DNA of 64,000 nt from Rhizobium grahamii CCGE 502. Lineage in GTDB: Bacteria > Pseudomonadota > Alphaproteobacteria > Rhizobiales > Rhizobiaceae. The position numbers and the translations under genes are program-made. Shown here in pieces: positions 58,965-64,000 of the stretch. The notes beneath the pieces were generated by a model. That model had not been told where the DNA came from and made no database searches. It saw nothing but the letters and a program-made list of their open reading frames with translations. Location of the stretch: the NCBI RefSeq assembly GCF_000298315.2, contig NZ_AEYE02000008.1:124001-188000 (forward strand), written 5' to 3'. The first letter of the stretch is position 1. Each line of letters begins with the position of its first letter.

Positions 58965-60581
58965 CTACTCGGCGGCAATCTTGCCCGCCAGCTGGCGGTT
59001 CTTCATCAGCTTGTAGATCACCGAATCCATCAGCGCCTGGAACGACGCGTCGATGATGTTTTCGGATACGCCGACCGTCCACCAACGAACGCCGTCACTG
59101 TCCGTGGACTCGATCAGAACGCGGGTTATGGCTTCGGTACCCCCGTTGAGGATACGCACCTTGAAGTCCGCCAGCACAAGATCGTCGATCTCGTGTTGGT
59201 ACTTGCCGAAATCCTTGCGTAGCGCGAGGTCGAGCGCGTTGACCGGACCGTCGCCTTCGGCAACCGACATGATCGTCTGACCGTCGATGACAATCTTCAC
59301 GACCGCTTCCGAGACGATCTTCACGCGGCCGTGGGAATCGAAGCGGCGCTCGACCATGACGCGGAAGCCATCGACCGAGAAGAATTCCGGGATGGTTCCG
59401 AGTGTGCGGCGCGCGAGAAGCTCGAAGCTCGCATCGGCGCCCTCGTAGGCATAGCCGGATGCTTCGCGTTCCTTGACCAGCGTGATCAGGTGGTCGAGCT
59501 TCGGGTCGTCCTTGCCAACTTCGATGCCACGCCGCTTCAAGGCATTGATGAAGTTCGCCTTGCCGCCCTGATCTGAGACCATGACCTTTCGGAAATTGCC
59601 GACACTGTCAGGCGTCACATGTTCGTAAGTGCGAGGATCTTTCAGCAGAGCCGAAGCATGAATGCCGGCTTTGGTCGCGAAAGCGGAGGCGCCCACATAC
59701 GGCATCTGGTGATCGGGCGAGCGGTTCAGAAGCTCGTCGAACGCATGCGACAACCGCGTCAGGTTGGTCAGCCGGTCGCTGTCGATCATGGTCTCGAAGC
59801 GTTGGGTGTAAGTTTCCTTGAGCGCCAGCGTCGGGATCAGCGTCACGAGATTGGCATTGCCGCAGCGCTCGCCGATCCCGTTCAACGTGCCTTGGATCTG
59901 GCGCACACCGGCCTCCACAGCCGCGAGCGAATTGGCCACCGCCTGGCCGGTATCGTTATGGGCATGGATCCCGAGACAGTGTCCCGGAACGCCCGCGGCG
60001 ATTAGCGCCTCGATGATCGCACGGATCTCCGGTGGCTGAGTGCCGCCATTGGTATCGCAGAGCACGACCCAGCGCGCACCTGCTTCATAAGCCGTCTTTG
60101 CACAGTCGATAGCATACGCGGGATTTGCCTTGTAGCCGTCGAAGAAATGCTCGCAATCGACCATCGCTTCCTTGCCCGCGGCGACGCAGGCCTTGACGCT
60201 CTCCGCAATGCTTTCGAGGTTTTCCTCGTTGGTGCAGCCAAGCGCCACCTTTACGTGGTAGTCCCAGCTCTTGGCGACAAAGCAGATTGCATCGCTCTTG
60301 GCCTGCAGCAGGCTCGCCAGCCCGGGATCGTTCGAGGCTGAGATACCGGCTCGCTTCGTCATCCCGAAGGCAACGAAGCCTGCCTGTGTCGTGCGTTTCT
60401 CATTGAAAAAGGCAGTATCCGTCGGATTGGCACCGGGATAGCCGCCTTCGACATAATCAAGGCCGAACTCATCCAGCATGCTCGCAATCGCAATCTTGTC
60501 CTCGACGGAGAAGTCGATGCCGGGAGTCTGCTGCCCGTCGCGGAGCGTCGTGTCGAAGAGGTAGATCTTTTCGCGAGTCAT
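58965..60581 (-). CDS. cimA: (R)-citramalate synthase
   Basis: Condenses acetyl-CoA with pyruvate to (R)-citramalate, the entry to the threonine-independent route to isoleucine. 538 residues, in the TIGR00977 subgroup. The N-terminal TIM barrel has LFDTTLRDGQQTPGIDFSVE (metal-binding Asp and catalytic Arg) and GIHAHNDTGQAVANSLAAVE (metal-binding His pair). The C-terminal regulatory domain (about 400-538) resembles the LeuA dimer domain. A homocitrate or isopropylmalate synthase is the alternative, but length and spacing fit CimA. It precedes nothing obvious and lies 29 bases after pip on the same strand. Confidence 0.92.
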   Translation of the reverse strand: MTREKIYLFDTTLRDGQQTPGIDFSVEDKIAIASMLDEFGLDYVEGGYPGANPTDTAFFNEKRTTQAGFVAFGMTKRAGISASNDPGLASLLQAKSDAICFVAKSWDYHVKVALGCTNEENLESIAESVKACVAAGKEAMVDCEHFFDGYKANPAYAIDCAKTAYEAGARWVVLCDTNGGTQPPEIRAIIEALIAAGVPGHCLGIHAHNDTGQAVANSLAAVEAGVRQIQGTLNGIGERCGNANLVTLIPTLALKETYTQRFETMIDSDRLTNLTRLSHAFDELLNRSPDHQMPYVGASAFATKAGIHASALLKDPRTYEHVTPDSVGNFRKVMVSDQGGKANFINALKRRGIEVGKDDPKLDHLITLVKEREASGYAYEGADASFELLARRTLGTIPEFFSVDGFRVMVERRFDSHGRVKIVSEAVVKIVIDGQTIMSVAEGDGPVNALDLALRKDFGKYQHEIDDLVLADFKVRILNGGTEAITRVLIESTDSDGVRWWTVGVSENIIDASFQALMDSVIYKLMKNRQLAGKIAAE

Positions 60582-60610
60582 GATGGTGGTCCTGTCAGCC
60601 TTGCGGCCTG

Positions 60611-62038
<1,428 letters not shown>

Positions 62039-62042
<4 letters not shown>

Positions 62043-62527
62043 GCTGAGGCTCCGGTTGGCCAATGGGCTGTGTCGTGGTCGGGGTGCTGGTGATTGCTGG
62101 CGGCAATCGCGTTCTCGCGATCGGGCGTTTCCGGTTCCGGCTCGATAGGCAGGGCAGCGAGCTCGTGGAACCAACTCATCCTGCGTCCTGTGTTCGACTG
62201 CATCACCGGCTTGACAGTGTCAGGATTATCAAGGGAGCCAAGCACGATGTTGATGCCGTCGGCGTCCGGGGTATCGAAGAAAAGCGGCGTGCCGCAGTCG
62301 GCGCAAAAGCCGCGGCGGACGATATCGGAGGAGTGAAACCACTTCGGCTCGCCGCGGGTCACGGCGAAATCCCTGCGCTGGGCCGATGCCAGCGGCATGA
62401 AGTAGTTTCCGGCCGCCTTCTGGCACATGCGGCAGTGGCAAAGGTGCGGATAGCCGAGTTCGCCAACGACCCGGTAGCGTACCGCGCCGCATTGGCAACC
62501 TCCGCTCAGAACCGCAGCCTTTGTCAC
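62039..62527 (-). CDS. GFA-family zinc-binding protein (second of three)
   Basis: A 162-residue member of the GFA (Gfa/CENP-V-like) family. The zinc-site cysteines are at [23 protein letters not shown] and GFCADCGTP. The C-terminus carries the family HPDHDT motif ([12 protein letters not shown]). Starts at GTG 62527 with AGGAGAGG upstream; its start and stop both overlap neighbours by 4 bases. Members such as Paracoccus Gfa were proposed to speed formation of S-hydroxymethylglutathione, though this function is disputed. A paralogue of its two neighbours. Confidence 0.9.
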
Positions 62528-63000
62528 GAGTTCCTCTCCTCGGGCCACTTGGTCGTGTCGTGGTCCGGATGCTGGTAGGAGACGATGTCGTGCAGGAAGG
62601 GCGCAGCCTCGGCGTCCTCATCGGTCTCACGGGCAGGCAAGTCGTGCAGGTGATCGACGAAATCGATCTTGCGCTCGGTGCCGAATTGGATGACGGGCGG
62701 AAGCGCGGAAGGATCGTCGAAGGCGCCTGCCGCCACCGCCACTCCATCCGGCGCCTCGTAGGTCAAAGGCGTCCCGCAATCGGCGCAGAAGCCGCGCTGG
62801 ACGAGGTTGGAGGAGCGAAAAAGCTTGCGCTCGCCACGCGTCCATTCGAACTCGGCACCCCGCACAGAAACCAGCGGTGCGTAGTAGGCGCCGAAAGCCT
62901 TCTGGCACATGCGGCAATGACAGATGGATGAATCCTTGAGCGTCCCGCGAACCCGGAAGCGGATCGCGCCGCACTGGCACCCACCGGTATAGGTGGTCAT
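62524..63000 (-). CDS. GFA-family zinc-binding protein (first of three)
   Basis: A 158-residue GFA protein: [56 protein letters not shown] and the end [14 protein letters not shown]. The start ATG at 63000 overlaps the cysS stop by 4 bases and its stop overlaps the next GFA gene start. The three GFA proteins share the layout but differ widely in sequence, so they are not recent copies. Their zinc site can hold a thiol such as glutathione. Substrates are unknown. Confidence 0.9.
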   Translation of the reverse strand: MTTYTGGCQCGAIRFRVRGTLKDSSICHCRMCQKAFGAYYAPLVSVRGAEFEWTRGERKLFRSSNLVQRGFCADCGTPLTYEAPDGVAVAAGAFDDPSALPPVIQFGTERKIDFVDHLHDLPARETDEDAEAAPFLHDIVSYQHPDHDTTKWPEERNS

Positions 63001-64000
63001 CTCTTCACCTCCCACTTGGTCACGCGCTCGCCGGTCGTCGCATCCTTGCCGTCCTTGAGCTGGATGCCCTCGGCCAACAGCGTGTCGCGGATCTTGTCTG
63101 CCTCCGCGAAGTTCTTTGCCTTCAGTAGTTCCAGTCGCGCCTTGACGCGGCGGTCGATCTCGATGGCAACCGCTTCGTCGATCTCCGCCATTTCGGGCAG
63201 GACGCCGAGCAGGGCTGCACTGGCTGCGAATGTGGCGTGATCGCCTGACTGGGCAAGCGCGTGCAATGCCTGGATTGCCGCCACGGTGTTGAGGTCGTCG
63301 GCCAGCGCATTGACCACCGCGGCGTCAGGCTGCGCGCCCGCAGCATCTGCTGCCGGCCACTTCGAAAGCAGGCGTTCAGCTTCCTCGAGGCGCTTGACCG
63401 AGAAATCGATCGGCTCGCGATAATGCGTCATCAGCATCGCAAGGCGCAGCACGTCGCCCGGCCATTGCCGGCCGCCGAATTTCTCAGTGTGCAGCAGCTC
63501 GTAGATGGTGACGAAGTTGCCTTCGGACTTCGACATCTTGCGGCCTTCGACCTGCAGGAAGCCGTTGTGCATCCAGATATTCGCCATGACCTTGGTGCCA
63601 TGCGCGCAGCGCGATTGGGCGATCTCGTTCTCGTGGTGCGGGAAGATCAGGTCCAGGCCACCGCCATGAATGTCGAAGACTTCGCCGAGATAGCGCTCGC
63701 TCATGGCAGAGCACTCGATGTGCCAGCCCGGACGGCCGCGGCCCCATGGGCTCTCCCAGCCGGGCTCGTTGTCGCTCGAGAGCTTCCACAGCACGAAGTC
63801 GCCGGGATTCTTCTTGTGCGCGTCGACGGCGATACGGGCACCGGCCTGCTGTTCGTCGAGATTGCGCTTGGAGAGCTGGCCGTAATCGGCCATCGATTTC
63901 GTGTCGAACAGCACTTCGCCCGATGCCTGGTAGGCATGGCTGTTGGCGATCAGCTTTTCGATGATCTCGATCATCTTGCCAATATTGTCGGTCGCGCGCG
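62997..64000 (-). CDS. cysS: Cysteinyl-tRNA synthetase (N-terminal part beyond the window)
   Basis: The gene continues past the right edge; about 334 residues are visible of an expected 460-ish. Class I synthetase signatures present: WHIECSAMS (zinc-binding Cys), [11 protein letters not shown] (zinc-binding His), and KMSKS in [11 protein letters not shown]. The HIGH motif and first zinc Cys lie outside the window. The C-terminal anticodon-binding region is included and ends VTKWEVKR. It attaches cysteine to tRNA-Cys. It is the first gene visible of the cysS-GFA-GFA-GFA-pip run. Confidence 0.96.
   Translation of the reverse strand, partial: RATDNIGKMIEIIEKLIANSHAYQASGEVLFDTKSMADYGQLSKRNLDEQQAGARIAVDAHKKNPGDFVLWKLSSDNEPGWESPWGRGRPGWHIECSAMSERYLGEVFDIHGGGLDLIFPHHENEIAQSRCAHGTKVMANIWMHNGFLQVEGRKMSKSEGNFVTIYELLHTEKFGGRQWPGDVLRLAMLMTHYREPIDFSVKRLEEAERLLSKWPAADAAGAQPDAAVVNALADDLNTVAAIQALHALAQSGDHATFAASAALLGVLPEMAEIDEAVAIEIDRRVKARLELLKAKNFAEADKIRDTLLAEGIQLKDGKDATTGERVTKWEVKR

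Overview
The window is chromosomal DNA of an alphaproteobacterium of the Rhizobiaceae (Sinorhizobium/Ensifer or Rhizobium type). The evidence is the iolR-iolC-iolD-iolE-iolB order with a fused IolC, a RopA/Omp2-type porin, one bifunctional Rsh, the pssA-psd pair, the acpS-lepB-rnc-era block, DUF1127 and DUF3563 miniproteins, high G+C and candidate CtrA boxes. I see no prophage, insertion sequence, CRISPR array or rRNA. There is one tRNA. Apart from two probable single-base frameshifts, the region looks like intact core genome.

Layout. (1) 0-11.7 kb, mixed: AMP nucleosidase, a YfcG-like GST, DUF2147, a Sel1 miniprotein, a HisC-like aminotransferase, two PilZ-fold proteins, a host-attachment-family protein, a LysR regulator, a Glyoxalase_8 protein, a MATE exporter, a 54-residue Cys-rich protein beside a Cys-bearing AraC regulator, and a DUF1127 protein. 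(2) 11.7-21.2 kb, myo-inositol catabolism: iolBEDC and iolR on the minus strand, a divergent Gfo/Idh/MocA dehydrogenase, a ferredoxin-reductase-like flavoprotein and tRNA-Ser(GCT). (3) 21.7-28.2 kb, envelope and housekeeping: a strongly expressed porin, an alpha/beta hydrolase, a soluble lytic transglycosylase, dapA, smpB and a NYN-domain protein. (4) 28.4-37.5 kb, information processing and stress: rpoZ, rsh, a DUF3563 peptide, DUF2062, acpS, lepB, rnc, era, a Crp/Fnr regulator, an orphan receiver and recO. (5) 37.6-50.3 kb: aldo/keto reductase, MOSC, HD, a PAS-GGDEF-EAL protein, an EF-hand protein, SodC, a coupled YgfZ-HD-phosphatase set, Nudix, YnfA, SRAP, LysE and small unknowns. (6) 50.4-64 kb: pssA, psd, an Atm1-like ABC exporter, a large LysM protein, LOG, RarD, a PCMT-like methyltransferase, cimA, then pip with three tandem GFA genes behind cysS, which runs off the right edge.

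How the genes work together. The iol genes turn 2-keto-myo-inositol-derived intermediates into triose phosphate and malonate semialdehyde. Two GGAA-N6-TTCC-type boxes, before iolC and before iolR, suggest IolR controls both. lepB, rnc, era and acpS form a tightly packed housekeeping unit. pssA and psd make phosphatidylethanolamine. cysS, three GFA genes and pip are joined by 4-nt stop/start overlaps.

Most notable observations: a frameshift in the third GFA gene at a C6 run, whose repaired frame lands on an ATGA overlap with pip; an over-long iolE running into iolB, again beside a homopolymer; an A-B-B-A internal duplication in the LysM protein; a hairpin that masks the ribosome-binding site of the DUF1127 gene; two perfect TTAA-N7-TTAA motifs; and several unlisted-size miniproteins. 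I did not find a clear new multi-gene system. The best candidates for new biology are the small Cys-rich/AraC pair, the GFA triplet and the LysM protein.
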